Numbered from the stretch's first letter, positions 8,904-20,754 are shown. The stretch: 64,000 nt of DNA from Closterium sp. Naga37s-1 (GCA_947471745.1 CANJKZ010000139.1:1812501-1876500), one strand, 5' to 3'. A program made the numbers and translations. The notes: generated by a model from the sequence alone, not told the origin.

Positions 8904-9381
8904 ACGTGCTGTGTTGTCGTCACCGCGTTTGTTGTTGCTCGCGATGCGTTATTTGAGGCGATCTATCAAAAGAGAGTAATAACATGTGCACATTCCAGCT
9001 CTTGAAACGGCCGTTACCTATTGGTGCTGGTTCGCGCCGCGCAGTTCGAGTTGTACCATTGAACATTGGCGCGACAATGAGTCTTGCGGTTATCCTGCAT
9101 GCCATTTGGCGTAAAGATGTCAGAACAGCTCCCACGCTCACTGAAGAATGGGCGCTGCGGAAATGTACACGTTTGGGAAGACGGAGGGAACATCGAGCCT
9201 GCATGTAAAACTCCCACGTAGGTTTGGACGTGATAGGCTTGGTGGTATGGTGTCTAAAATGTTGGAGTTGTTACTTTATACTCTAGGTAAAATGTCGAGC
9301 TGCCTACAATGACAACTACACTAGCTTTATTTGTGCTGCACTTGCGCGTGCGCCCAAAGCCTGGAATACATATATAGGGAT
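8904..9381. other. No gene seen
   Basis: Flanking sequence of the copia-1 insertion. Short open frames occur on both strands, but none resembles a known protein or shows clear splice signals. Confidence 0.4.
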
Positions 9382-9535
9382 CGCGTTACGAGGTAAAAAA
9401 AATAGGAGCCCGTTAAAAACAAATTCCCGATGCCCAAGTTCGTGCCGCCATAATTCTTTGAGATTACCGTGGCACGGGCTTGGGCACCGGGAATCTTTTC
9501 AATTACGCTCCTATTTTCAAATACCTCGAAACGCG
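9382..9535. repeat. Imperfect 65-bp inverted repeat (MITE-like hairpin)
   Basis: The arm 9382-9446 and the reverse complement of 9471-9535 are both 65 nt and align without gaps at roughly 78 percent identity, sharing CGCGTT, CGAGGTA, AATAGGAGC, ATTCCC and GCCCAAG blocks. The 24-nt spacer is AT-rich. The transcript would fold into one long hairpin. It could be a foldback MITE or a small-RNA-producing locus. I see no clear target duplication. Confidence 0.7.
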
Positions 9536-9779
9536 TTCAAACCACTTTTGATCCCGCGGTTTTTACGCACGTGTTCAAATGAGTTGTAGACCAAATCAAC
9601 AGCAATGTGACTATGTGACGCCATATTGTCACAGCTGCAAGCAGTTTGAACGTCCACGTGATTGTTGTCCTCAAATTCGACACAATACATAACAACGTCC
9701 ATCTACAGCTCCAACGCACGTTCCAGCCCCGACACCACATTAGATTTTACTGCCTTTAAGCCATAATGAATGCTATTCT

Positions 9780-9975
9780 TGAACCAAACTCAAACCAGTT
9801 TGTGACAAACTGGAAAAGGTTCGTCACGAACCTTGTTCGGTTCGACAAATATGCACGAACTCGAACCGTCTAGCGCAAAAGGAATTGGTCCTCACGAACT
9901 ACACCGGTACGGTTCATCAATGACCCCGACTCGAGAACCTGTTCGAGTTCGGTTCCTACTCATGCCTACTCTCGA
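9780..9975. repeat. GTTCG-rich segment resembling a hAT terminus
   Basis: Dense GAACC/GGTTC and CGAAC/GTTCG words form small palindromes and end in ACTCATGCCTACT. This resembles the right end of the hAT element at 55800-55835 (GCTCATCCCTACT after GTTCG repeats). It may be the end of a non-autonomous hAT element. No matching left terminus was found, so the call is weak. Confidence 0.3.
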
Positions 9976-10439
9976 GTGCCAGTTACATTTCTCAACCAGT
10001 AGCAGGGCGTAGTAGTAAGGTTAAATTGCACATTGCAGACTTCGACGGAAAAAAGCGAAGTCTGCAATATGATAGACCATGCAATGCTTCTGCATAACTT
10101 GTTGTCCTTGCACTACTTGCCAAACACTTATGACCGCATAAGGATTGGAAAGGACAACTAGTTTGTACAAGCGTTCAGTTATATGGTACAGTACCGACCA
10201 ACTAACGCACATGCATCACGGATTTCGAACCGCGCTCGTTGGGGATTACACTTGGCCATCAAGAAGCATCATTTTAGGGACTTCTACAACAAGGTAACAG
10301 CTCATGAACGTGATGTGACTCACCTTTCCTCGATATCAACTTATAAGATCATTTTGGAGATTCCCCAAGGTGTCGAATTCTCCTTACTATACATAGACTA
10401 GTACATTCGAGCAAATCTTGTAGTTGTACATAAACCGCT

Positions 10440-11260
10440 ATGTGCACTCGATGCAATAAGCAAAAAGCACGTCTTTCAAAGTCGTCAGCATGAGAAATGG
10501 TGTGAGGCCATGGATCGCAAACTCGAAGCACCCACAAACCAAAGTACTTGGGAATCCATCCCAACTACCAAAACAGCTGGCCAACATGTTCTTTTTAAAA
10601 AGCATGTTTGGCTCCATCGAACAATTCCATTGAACAACTCAAGGCAATTTGGGCCATCCGTAGCTTTGATAAAACTCACGGTATCGACTACGTCAATCGT
10701 TGTGTCCATCTGCACAATCGTCTTGATGTCAACAACACCTTTGGATCGAAGCTGCATCAAATTGACGTCATTAATGCTTGCCTCTATGGGACCGTCGATG
10801 CCGAAATCATCGTCGAACAACCGCATGGTTCCGGTACTGGTCCATGTAAACAGAAAAAACCGCATGGCTCCACTTCTCCACGATACGAGGCAGCAACATC
10901 TACACATCCATTTCCACGTTCCAAGTACCGCATCATCCAAGTTCCGCATCATCCAAGTTCCAGCCGACCGAGGCAGTAGCATCGGCATCGTCCAAGTTCC
11001 GCTCGACTGAGGCATGTACCATCTCGACCGTGGAACTTCATATGTCTTCTTGTCATCCATGCCGACGATATACTCTACGTCGGCTCAACTCTCAATACTA
11101 TAACTTCGTTTGAAGGGGGGCTCAAGAATCTTAGGATCACTTACTTCGACAGCGTGGAGCATTTTCACAGTCTCAACATCAGCAAAACTCGCACTGCTAG
11201 TCGTACATTGGATACAAAGTACGTTGACACACTTTCTATGCTTCAATTCTCTGCAATAGC
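10440..11260 (+). pseudogene. Old copia reverse-transcriptase remnant
   Basis: Across shifting frames one can read the start of a copia RT: WCEAMDRKLEA with STWESIP (10497-10560), then GIDYVN, HQIDVINACLYGT and IIVEQPHG (10680-10830), which correspond to the LDV-NAFL-G...QPPG block. After a gap, HADDILYVGST (about 11060-11095) is the YVDD active site with Y changed to H, followed by LKNLRITYF. Frames change several times and the finger/palm spacing is broken. It is less GC-rich than copia-1, so it is a different, older lineage. Confidence 0.7.
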
Positions 11261-12057
11261 GCGGTATCGGCTGGACATGTTACTGCAAAGTTGTACATGC
11301 TCGCTATTATCATCTGCCGTTCAGGGTAGGGAATGCTCTTGTGACTATTTGCATGACGTAACAGTGAAATTACCTCTTCAGTATACGACTTGGTAAGGCG
11401 AGCACTGGCCGTACACCGTTACGAATAAACTAATATGTATATCTTAAGTATGAATATGTTTGCATTATCTAATCAATCTTTCTCCTCACATACTGGCATA
11501 TGGATTCAAGGCTCCGTTTCTATAGAAGACCCCAGGGCTTCCTTTCATGTGGTCGAGCTTCATTTCATCTGGCTGTGCATGCATCCATCAGTGCAGCGTC
11601 ATTCGGATCTCGTCTCAAACCCTCCTCGACACGGTAACCGACTACTTCAGCCGCCTGGTTAGCATGCTCTTCCGGAATGAAATCTATCCTTATGTTGTTT
11701 ATCACTTCTACGTTGCTGCTCCCGTCAAAGTCAGACTTATACAAGGCAGGATCGTGGGAAGTGCATGCAGCATGTGCATGGTACAGAGCACACAATTTTT
11801 GTGAAGCTCATCTCATGCCCCAATCTACTATTCAACGAGTGCTGGTCGATTTTTCTTCTCTTCTCTGCCCTTTCTCCCTGCTTCTCTTGTTTCCTTCTCT
11901 TATTTCCTTCTCTTCGTTGCTTCCTGCCTACCTCCACTTCTTCTGATGATATCGTGCATTTATTTGCTTGGCCGTGCTCCCATGCATTTGCCTTGCTGTG
12001 CTTCTACTGCATTTTGCATACTTGAAGGTTGAAACCGAGCGCGTCGAAACGAGTGAT
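11261..12057. other. No gene seen
   Basis: AT-richer sequence with a C/T-rich patch around 11850-11940. Short open frames overlap on both strands and none is convincing. Confidence 0.4.
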
Positions 12058-12760
12058 TCACTCTACAATAGTCGTGAGCAAGACTACGGGGTGTTGGCAC
12101 GAAGTCTAGGAGTTATCGTAGCTTTGCCTGTGTTCCTTAGCACTTGCGTATTCATGGGAGAAATTGGCAAAAGTTTCCACTAGGAAAGTTTTCATTACAG
12201 AATGATGGCAATGACAATGACAAGAATGACTACACCAGGCACCTAGCAATTATGCAGCTAGCCTGGTCGACCGCCAGCACAGCATGGTCGACCGCCTGCC
12301 AGCGTTGCGTAGAGGAGCCGCGCCAGCACTGCAGAAACGTGACTTGCCAACACAGCAGGTCGACGGCGTGCCAATGCTGCAGTAGAGCGGCTGCCCAGCG
12401 TTGCACCCGTAGAAGACAACAGTGCGCAAGTATGCAGGTGCGCGCAGACGATTGGCCCGACTTGCACCGTTGTGCATGTCGGCTGTGGTCTGCGCCTGAC
12501 GAGCCACATCGACTTCGGGATACCAGCTCGAAGTCGCCTTCGTCACCGCGACCTCGACGACGTCGGCGTGCCTCCGCAGAACTCGCCGGACAGGTTACCT
12601 GGTGGACCTGGTCGACCACCCAATGTGCGCCCTGGTCGACAAGCCCTTCGTCGACCACCCCGCCTGTCGAACTGCCCCTCCCGGTCGAACTGCCCCTCTG
12701 GGCAGGCGTTTCCACCGAAAACTTAATTCGCTTCACGCGGAATTGCTGTGAGCAAAATTA
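12058..12760 (+). repeat. GTCGAC-rich repeat, copy A
   Basis: The first ~190 bp (from CTCTACAATAGTCGTGAGC) and the following GGTCGAC-rich part match copy B at 13720-14689 closely, up to about 12700. Related copies lie at 22372-23235 (minus) and 45321-46089. The family has no conserved open frame. Copy C ends in a polypurine tract and an LTR, so these are probably internal parts of a large non-autonomous LTR element (LARD-like). Copy A has no visible LTR and breaks off near 12760. Confidence 0.65.
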
Positions 12761-13648
12761 TCGAATTTTATAAAGGGCGTAGTCGCGCCGCGTGTTACTG
12801 CAGAGTTGGATTTCTACAAATCTACCTGATATTAGCATATCCTCTTTTCATACACTCAATATGATCTCAATAGTGTGCTTATTGTATACCGCATGTTTTG
12901 TGTAGAAGCCCGCGCTGCCCGCCCCGCCGCCTGTGCTGCCCGCACTGCCGCCCGCGCTGCCCGCATCGCCGCCCGCGCTTCCCGCGCTGCCGCCCTGCTT
13001 GCTGAACCGAGCCGCCCTGCCGAGCCACCCTGCCGAGCCGCCCTGCCTATCCGCGCCGCCCGGGCCTAGCACTGCACCTCGTTCTTAGCACTGCTACTCT
13101 TTCTGCCTTTTTCGTCACTGACGCTAGGCCGCGCTGCTCGCTATGGCGACACCCACTGTACTGGAATTTGACGCCGAGGGTAGCCCGATCGAGTACGAGT
13201 CCTAGCTATAGGGCCTTCACCTGTACCTGCTTAGCATTACCAGGGACGATGTCTCTCTTTTTTAGCACACGTCGGGTTCCCTTCCGGCCGCACCCACTCC
13301 GACTACACCTGCCTCTACTGCGCAAGCAGACGCACAGCAGAAGTAAAAGGCTGACCGCGTAGCTAGTACACACTGGTTAGCACGTGACGCCACTACCGCA
13401 CTTGCAGTCCGCAACCACCTTCCGCCCGACCAGAGGACCCACTTTCTCCAACTGAAAACGGCCAAAGCGCTCTATGACGCTGTAGTTAAGCGCTACTCCT
13501 CCCCCTCCTCAGCCAACCAAGGCGTTTGCTGCTTCGTTTCTCTTTCCTGAGCTGTCCGACTTCCCTACTGTCGCTGTCCTCATGAACCACTTGCGCTCCA
13601 GTGACACTCGCTACCGTGCTGCTCTCAAGCCAAAATGTCTGTCTGAGA

Positions 13649-13690
13649 CCCCCCCCCCCCCCCCCCCCTCCCCCCCCCCTCCCCCCCGAT
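13649..13690. repeat. Poly-C tract in copia-2 gag
   Basis: A 19-base C run followed by further C-rich sequence. It replaces the short NPPP-coding stretch of intact gag and suggests slippage expansion at a Pro-codon run. Confidence 0.8.
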
Positions 13691-13719
13691 GTAGATCACT
13701 CTCTACTTCCTCACGACTC

Positions 13720-14689
13720 TGCAAAGAGTCACTCTACAATAGTCGTGAGCTAGACTACGGGGTGTAGGCACGAACTCTACGAGTGATCGTAGCTTTGCCT
13801 GGTTCGTTAGCACTTGCACAATCACAGGAGAATTTTGCAAGAGTTTCCACTAGCAAAGACTGCATTACAGAATGATTGAACAAGCAACAGCAAGAATGAC
13901 TACATCAGAGCACCTAGAAACCCACCAGTCAGGCTGGTCGACCGCCAGCACAGCATGGTCGACTGCCCGCCAGCGTTGCGTAGAGGAGCCGCGCCAGCAC
14001 TGTAGAAACGCGGCCTGCCAACACAGCAGGTCGACGACGTGCCAACGCCGCAGCAGAGCGGCTGTCCAGCGTTGCACTCGTAGAAGACATCAGTGCATAC
14101 GTCCGCAGGTGCGCGCAGACGATTGGCCCGACTTGCATCGTTGTGCATCCTTCGGCTGTTGTCTACGCCTGACAAGTCACATCAACTTCGGGATACCAGC
14201 CCGAAGCCACATCACGGCCTCGACGACGTTCGCGTGCCTCCGCAGAACTCGCCGAGCAGGTTACCTGGTCGACCTGGTCGACCACCCAGCGCTCTCGTCG
14301 ACGCCTCCCTCGTCGACCACAGCTCCCGTCGAGGAACACTCTAGTCGGCGTGCCCCTCCGTCGACCAGCACTGTCAGCTGCTCCTCCTGGTCGACGGCCC
14401 GTCCGTCGACCAGCTCAATCAGCTGCAGCCATCGAGCTCCCCTGGTCGACGGCTCCAGCCCCGCGACAGTCCTGTGCAGGTCGACGACCACCTCGTCGAC
14501 CAGCCCCGCAGAAGAAGGCCGTCGAGCTCCCCTAGTCGACGGCAACACCGTAGCGATCCCCTGCAGCTCGACGAAGCCCGTCGAGCAGCTCCCTCACTGC
14601 GTACGGTCGGCTGCTTCTCCCGTGAACCCGACCAGGACGTCGGTGTCGCCCAAGCGAGAGCGGGGCCAACACTCCATTCCCGTTAAATA
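13720..14689 (+). mobile_element. GTCGAC-rich repeat, copy B, inserted in copia-2 gag
   Basis: A 970-bp insertion flanked by the 5-bp direct repeat GACTC (13715-13719 and 14690-14694). Copia gag coding is interrupted at the YF-TR junction and resumes directly after it, so the limits are clear. It starts TG but ends TA. The middle is packed with GTCGAC words. Its end matches the interior of copy C, which extends about 120 bp further to a polypurine tract and LTR. Copy B therefore looks like a 3'-truncated insertion. An open frame of 272 codons (13872-14690) is compositional and shows no domain. Confidence 0.7.
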
Positions 14690-16687
14690 GACTCGCCTCC
14701 TTGACTCTCTTCTCGCCATTAGAGACCCTCCCTTGGCCCCACCGAGCTCACCCTTGCCTTGTTTAAGTCCCGTCTCCTCGAGGCTGAGACCAGTGCCCAC
14801 GCTGTAGCTGCCTCGCGTGGTACTCCCCGCCCCACCTTCTTAGAGGGGTGTTCTCCCCTTCCCTCCTCGCGCCTTTTGTCGCCTCTGCTGCTGCTGTTGA
14901 CTTCCTCGGTGCTGCGGAGGCCGGTGCGCTGTCCGCTCCTAGCAGGAGGCGCAACAAGAGTGGGCGTCAAAAGGGTAAGGGCGTTGGGGGTGGTGGAGGT
15001 GGTGGCAGCGGTGGCGGTGGCGAGGATGGGGGCGGTGGCGGTGGCGAGGGTGGGGGCGGTGGCGGTGGTGGGTGCGGCGGAGGTGGCAGTGGCGGTGGAG
15101 GTGGCGGGGGAGGTGGGGGTGGCGGGGGTGGTGGAGGCACTTGGGGTGGTGGAGGGGGCTCGGGTGGCGGTCGAGATGGAGCTAGCGGGTGGGGGGGAAA
15201 GGCCAGGGAGCTGCGCCTGGGGGTGCAGCTAGTGAAGTCGGAGGTTCTGGGGGTGGATAGCAGCAGCAGTCGCGTCGGCAGGAGACTCTCTCGCCGTAGC
15301 AGCTTTGTAAGTGGGTGGCCCAGAGAGGCGGCCCCAGAGGAGGAAGCTGCTGCCACGACGTCTGCGGCAGGCTGGGACACGCTGAGGCTCGCTGCTTCAA
15401 CCGCCTCAATGACGCTTTTCGCACGGAGTTTGGTGAGAAGGCGAAGCTTCCCTGGTTAGGATTGCTCAAGAAGAGCGTAGACGTATCTGCTAGTGTTGAG
15501 GGTGATTATTACTGGAGTGTGCCTAGGTCTGGTAGTGTAGGTGCCAGCGAGTCGGCTAGCACAGGTGCAACTCCTGCGGAGGCTTTGCACACCTTCACAC
15601 TGGCCTCCGGCGCGTCTCACTGCACCACAGTCACACCGCTCACAGCACCTGTCCCTTTCATTTCGGCCGACCCCTCGTTTGGTTCGGTCATTGCACGTGG
15701 CACCACAGTTCTCCCATGTCTGGCAGCCGCCTCTGGCTCCCTCTCGGGTTTCCACCTCCCCACGTTCGCTACAAACTTGGTAAATGAGGCTGTCCTCCAG
15801 GATGTCTTGGTCGCTACCACTACTCCTGGGGCGACCTCGTGACGATCTGTACGGACTCAGTGACTGACGACCACCTCCCCACGTTCACCCGGAGGCCCGG
15901 GTATGGCCTGTGCATACTGCACTTAGAGTCTGTACAGGTAGCCGCGCCCGGTCAGGTAGCTGCATCTTGCTCGTGTCGGTTGCTCACGCACCCGTCTCTC
16001 CTCTGGCACCACCGTCTTGGTCACCCCTCCCTGCAGCGTCTGCGTCGCATGCACTCACGCCTTCTTGTATCTGGCCTTCCAAAGCCCCTGTCCCCACTCT
16101 AGACGTCGCTTGCGCCGCCGTGCACTCCTTGCATCGAAGGGCGGCAGCGCGCCGCTCCTCACTCCTCCTCGTTCCTCCGACCACTGCTCCTCTGCAGACG
16201 CTGCACATGGACGTGTGGGGCCCCGCCCCCGTCTCTGGACCGCACCGGGAGCGCTACTTCCTGCTGGTCTTTGACGACTATACGCGCTACACCACGCTGT
16301 CTCCCTTGCAGAGCAAAGGCAATGTCCGTAGTGTTTTGATCCCTTGGATCCGCGCTGTTCTTTCCCAGCTGAGAGCACGTTTCCAGCAGGACCTCTCAGT
16401 GCTGCGCCTGCACTCTAACCGTGGAGGTTATTTTTCCTTCGGTCTCCTCAAGGACTTTTGTCGTGAGGAGGGCATCACCCAGTCGTTCACGCTTTCGGCC
16501 TCTCCACAGCAGAATGGGATCCCTGAGCGCCGCATTGGCTTGATCATGGAGGTTGCTCGCACCTCCATGATCCATGCGGCTGCTCCAAATTTCCTGTGGC
16601 CGTTTGCGGTCCGATACGCCGCGCATCAGCTCAATCTCTGGCCTCGTGACTCCGAGCCAGAGACCTCGCCTACATTGATTTGGAAGG

Positions 16688-16852
16688 TGTGAGAGTACAA
16701 CGGCTTTGCTAGGCATTACTTGCTTGTCTTTAATTTATTATGCTTTATCTAGCTTAGGTTTATGATATCATGCATGCTTTAGCTTGATTTCCTAGGTTAG
16801 GTGATTTTACTATAGGCACCGAACTAGGATTGCGTGCACCGAATTCGTGCTA
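16688..16852 (+). mobile_element. Partial LTR inside copia-2
   Basis: Starts TGTGAGAGTAC and shares several blocks, including GTGCACCGAAT, with the reverse complement of the LTR at 22020-22361. It replaces the entire RT and the first part of RNase H of copia-2, so it marks a deletion or recombination junction, not a simple insertion. No target duplication was seen. Confidence 0.65.
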
Positions 16853-17352
16853 TTCGGGATGGGGCTTATGCTTGGAGGACGGGGTCGAGTTGTGCTCACT
16901 GGGCTTATGCTCAGCGGTCGTCAAAGGGTTACACTTTCAGTCTCGGTGCTGGTTCAGTCTCCTGGAGGTCCACTCCCTCGTCTTCTGTGCTTAGTTCCAG
17001 CTGTGAGGCCGAGATCTATGCCGGGGCTATGGCTGCACAGGAGTTACGCTGCATGACCTACTTGCTGGCTGACTAGGGTGAGCGGCCTCGTTCTCCGGTT
17101 ATGTACGTCTACAACAAGGCCATGCTTGCCTTGTGTCGGGAGAAGAAACTGGAGCACAGAACAAAGCACAATGCTCTTTGTTACTTTCTCGCACGAGAGT
17201 TACAACAGCGTGGTCAGCTTCGCCTAGTTTACGTGGCCTCACATGCCAAGACCGCTTATATCTTCACCAAGGCCCTGGGGTCTGGTGATCATCAGCATTT
17301 CTGCACTGCTCTTGGGCTTGTGCCCACACTGCCTCACTTGCTTGTCTTTTGA

Positions 17353-18987
17353 ATTCTCCTTGCTCTTGTTGTACACTGCTATATATATTTATATTTATAT
17401 TTTTACACATGCTAGGTTGTGGTTAGTGTACTGCTTTTGCTATTTTACACGAAGGCTATCAGGAAGGCATCGTGTTGGCCTTGTGCAAGATTCAGAAGCT
17501 GGGTTGGGAGCCTGATTGCTCCTGGCGTTGCAGCTACGCTCGCATCGAGCGTAACGGGTCGTGACAAATAGTCCAACTGTTAGATCCCAAGGAGCACACA
17601 TGCGACCGTGTCTACCTGGCACGATGGTGGCCGGAAATGGGTCGTAAAGGGAAGATCATGTGGTATAAATAGGGGAACTTCGTCCGTGCTGCACCTTTCA
17701 ACGCGCCGTGGGACTACGCCAAGCAAGTTCAGGCATACTCTGATCGGAAGTTAACATACAACAATGCTTATTGGTGAGCTTGAATCCTTGGTACACTACA
17801 CATGTTACAACATTCTTTTGTATCGCGTTTGTGGAGCCGATCTCGTGTTCCGATTCCACCCAACCATTCCACATGCACAGACTGAAGGTTGGGATCACGG
17901 AGCAGCGATTCGGGGACTGGTGCGAGTTGTTCCGCTACATACCCTCACTTTAAGAACGAATTCGACAAATAGATGGCGGAGCCACTGTAAGGCTACTCAC
18001 GTACAACAACGAATTCCACCGCTTCTTCATAGCGCCAAGCGCAACCCTCGAACGATGGCCTATCGTCGGGCTGGACAGGGTGTTTTTTATTCGTGCTCAG
18101 GAAGCAACTCTGCTCTATGCCCCGGCGATGGAAGGCACTCAGTATATCATCCCAATCGCGTGGGCGCTTGTTGAGAGCGAGACCAAGGTGTCGCGGGATA
18201 AGGAGTGTACATACTGTATATTTGTATATACTCACGAGGAATCTGCTATCGAAGGAGGGGAAGGCCGGGCGGGGAACGAGGCTGCCAAAGGGTCGGATGA
18301 TCTGGTATGCGGGAGGATGAGATGTGATGGGAGAGTGGGCAGACACGCGGAAGTCGCTGCTTTTGTTTCGTGTGCATGCGTGTGCGATTTGTTTGCTTAG
18401 CAGGTTGGCTGCTTTTGTTTGCTTAGCAGGTTGGCTGCTCGAGCCAGTTAGAGTTACAGGCACAAGCTGGAGGTTCGGCAGAATGATGGCTAAGTGCTGG
18501 TGGGAAGAGGAGGAGAGGTTGACAATTCACTGACGTGAAGAGGCCCTCACGTCAAGTGGAAGCACAGGGTGTAGCAATAGGGGGAGGAGCATAGGGAGTT
18601 ACAGGGGGTACGGGCAATTGACCCTGCATTGTTTGTATGTTCTGTGTGAATCTCATGTAATTGCTTCATTTCGAGCAGGATAGGAGAAACTCATGCCTAC
18701 ACAAGCAAGATGGGTTAAAGCCAGGATCTCAGGTACGGGTTGGCCTTGCAATTGCAAAGCACTTGAGCGAAAAGTGGGTTCTTTGGAGAGCCTCGATTTG
18801 TCAAAATTTTGGCCCAAAAGTTGTAAACCAATCAGACAGGCCCGTTTTTCATCGACTGCAAAGCACGTGGTCTACTTGAGACTGTGGCTTTAATCTAGGA
18901 GGTTGTGACGGGAGTAAGTGAGTAAGCCAAGAGGGCTTATCACATACAAACAATCTAGGATGCAGTAGTACGCGGACGCGAGGCGGG
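17353..18987. other. No gene seen; LTR-like promoter candidate
   Basis: 17353-17450 is the AT-rich 3' untranslated part of copia-2. The remainder has no recognisable coding sequence. TATAAAT at 17664-17670 with GC-rich flanks, and TGTATATTTGTATATA near 18210, look like Pol II TATA regions and may belong to LTRs of the gypsy remnant that starts at 18988. I could not define LTR ends or a primer-binding site. Confidence 0.35.
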
Positions 18988-20100
18988 ATGGAGTACGGGA
19001 TGGACCTTAAGATTGAGAACAATAATCGCGAGCCGACAGGAAGGACGGGAGGTATGCAACAAGGGACGGACACGCGAGAAGATGTGGAGCGCGGTCCCGA
19101 TTCGCCGAGGCAAGAGGACGAAGGGCACGAGCGTTGGGAGCCGCCAGTCGGAGAATCGGCACCCACGGGAGCTGAGAGGAAGGACTCGCGATCGAGAGAG
19201 CAGCCGATGCGGAGTGGAATGGAAGGGCCAGCGTCAGGCTCCTATCGACGAAGTGTATCATGGCAGGAGGAGGCGTCCGTGCAGCGTTGGAAATGCACGC
19301 TGTTGACCAAGATCGAAGTGCTCGAGCGTTTCTGGGGGGGTATGCGACGAGGACCCTCTATGTACGTGATGCAGCTGAAGAACTTGAGCGCACGCTGGGA
19401 GCGAGATTGCCTGGACCCTAACGAGTTTTTTCCGTGGTTTGGCAAACACGCTTACTAACCGCATCAGTCGAAGGGAGCTGCTGGAATGGGCGGCGCGAGC
19501 AGCCCCGGGGGAGAGGGATCCAACGACTCGCTTCCTGGGCATGTTGGTAGAGCAGTTTCCTGCCCAGACACCGGAACGGGTCGCGGAGTTTCGGGACTTT
19601 CGGCGCCGGACAGGGGAGTCGCTACTGGCCTATTATGGTCGGCCGGTGGAGCTAGCGGAGGATATGAGCTGCCACGACCAAGGTCGGCTGGTCAGCAAGT
19701 TCCAAAACGGCCTACACTACGAACTCAGGCGTGACGGGCGGTGCACATTTTTTATATGGGGGCTCGAGCAACGCCTAAGGAAGCATACGAGGTGGTGAAG
19801 CAAGTGGATACGGGCCGTCGCATGTACGAAATTAGAGCGACCCTAGAGAGGATCGCAGGAGGCCAGAGTGGGCGACAAAACCGGCCGACCGGGGACATTC
19901 ACCACGCCTAGGAGGGGAAGAAAGCCGATGCCACAAGTGCGGGAAAGCGGGGCACCTCCGAAGGGAGTGCCGCAATCCGCCGACGTGTTCGACATGTGGG
20001 AGCGAGAAACACATGAGGCGCGACTGCACGAACGCTCCAGTGTGCGATCGATGCGGGCGAAAGGGACACGTGGAGAAAGACTGTTATGCAGCAAGGCGAG
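18988..20100 (+). pseudogene. Ty3/gypsy-type gag remnant with three zinc knuckles
   Basis: A charged N-terminal region (18988-19440) is followed, after a frameshift, by a retrotransposon-gag-like helical part (19455-19790: EWAARAAPG, VEQFPAQTPERVAEFRDF, RRTGESLLAYY). A third frame at 19929-20084 gives three CCHC knuckles in a row: CHKCGKAGHLRREC, CSTCGSEKHMRRDC and CDRCGRKGHVEKDC. In the second, the usual Gly-His is Lys-His, with all C and H ligands still present. The three parts lie in different frames and stops separate them, so the gene is broken. It likely formed one gag-pol with the protease at 21164. Confidence 0.8.
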
Positions 20101-20719
20101 TGTCAGAATTCTAAGGTTTGCGCATAAGAAGTACCGACAGAGAGTGTAGAGGAGGGCGTGGTGTGGAGAACTTGTACATTTGTATATACCCGGAGCATTT
20201 GACAGCGGGGAATAGCAGAGGCAGAGGCGAAACAGGTCGGGCAACTCGGCAGTGGGGGCAACACCAAGTGGATTAGTGAACCTGGGCGGTGGACTGAGCT
20301 GGGAGGGTGGAGTGGCAGCTGGGTGGCAGCGAGATGACGTGTATGTGTGTGTTTCGTTTCTTTTGCAGACACCGAGTCCAGGAGGAAGCTGGAAGGCAAC
20401 ATCGCCAGCTGGAGGCAGGGAAGGCAACGGTGTGGATGGATAGCTAGGCAGATGTAACAGCCACCAATAGTTACAGTTGCCTAGCTAGGGTTTGAGTTGG
20501 GAAGCATATGGTTGGGTCCTGGGCCATGGGACTGCCACTGCGTGTTAGTTTTCGTGAATTACTGTAACTTCTTTTCTGAGATGAGCAGTTTTTCAACGAA
20601 GTCATAGCCGCAGTCAATATGAGTTAGGAAGGGTCTGATCTTGGCAAGAAGGGTCTGAGCAGAGGCACGACAAAGGCAAGGGCAAGGACAAAGTGGGGTA
20701 AGAAGGCCAAGGGCACCAC

Positions 20720-20754
<35 letters not shown>

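Larger units (their letters stand above)
12905..17352 (+). pseudogene. Decayed copia element (copia-2), gag-pol
   Basis: A Pro/Ala-rich GC leader (12905-13142) precedes a gag start at 13143 (MATPTVLEFDAEG) with two stops within 25 codons. Gag continues to about 13719, is interrupted by a 970-bp insert, and resumes at 14695 (RLLDSLLAI). A Gly-rich tract (14980-15190) follows. Then come a zinc knuckle (CHDVCGRLGHAEARC, about 15353-15397), a protease region with LASGAS instead of LDSGA (about 15601-15618, so the catalytic Asp is lost), a pre-integrase region and an integrase. The integrase has HMDVWGP, HSNRGGYF instead of HSDRGGEF (second catalytic Asp lost) and PQQNGIPERR. At 16687 the frame is cut. 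The RT is missing and RNase H resumes at about 16853, ending at 17352. Frameshifts and stops are frequent, so the element is dead. Confidence 0.88.

Noticed and set aside
10021-10212. Small minus-strand gene next to the copia RT remnant
   Set aside because: The 63-codon frame has no recognisable features or regulatory context.
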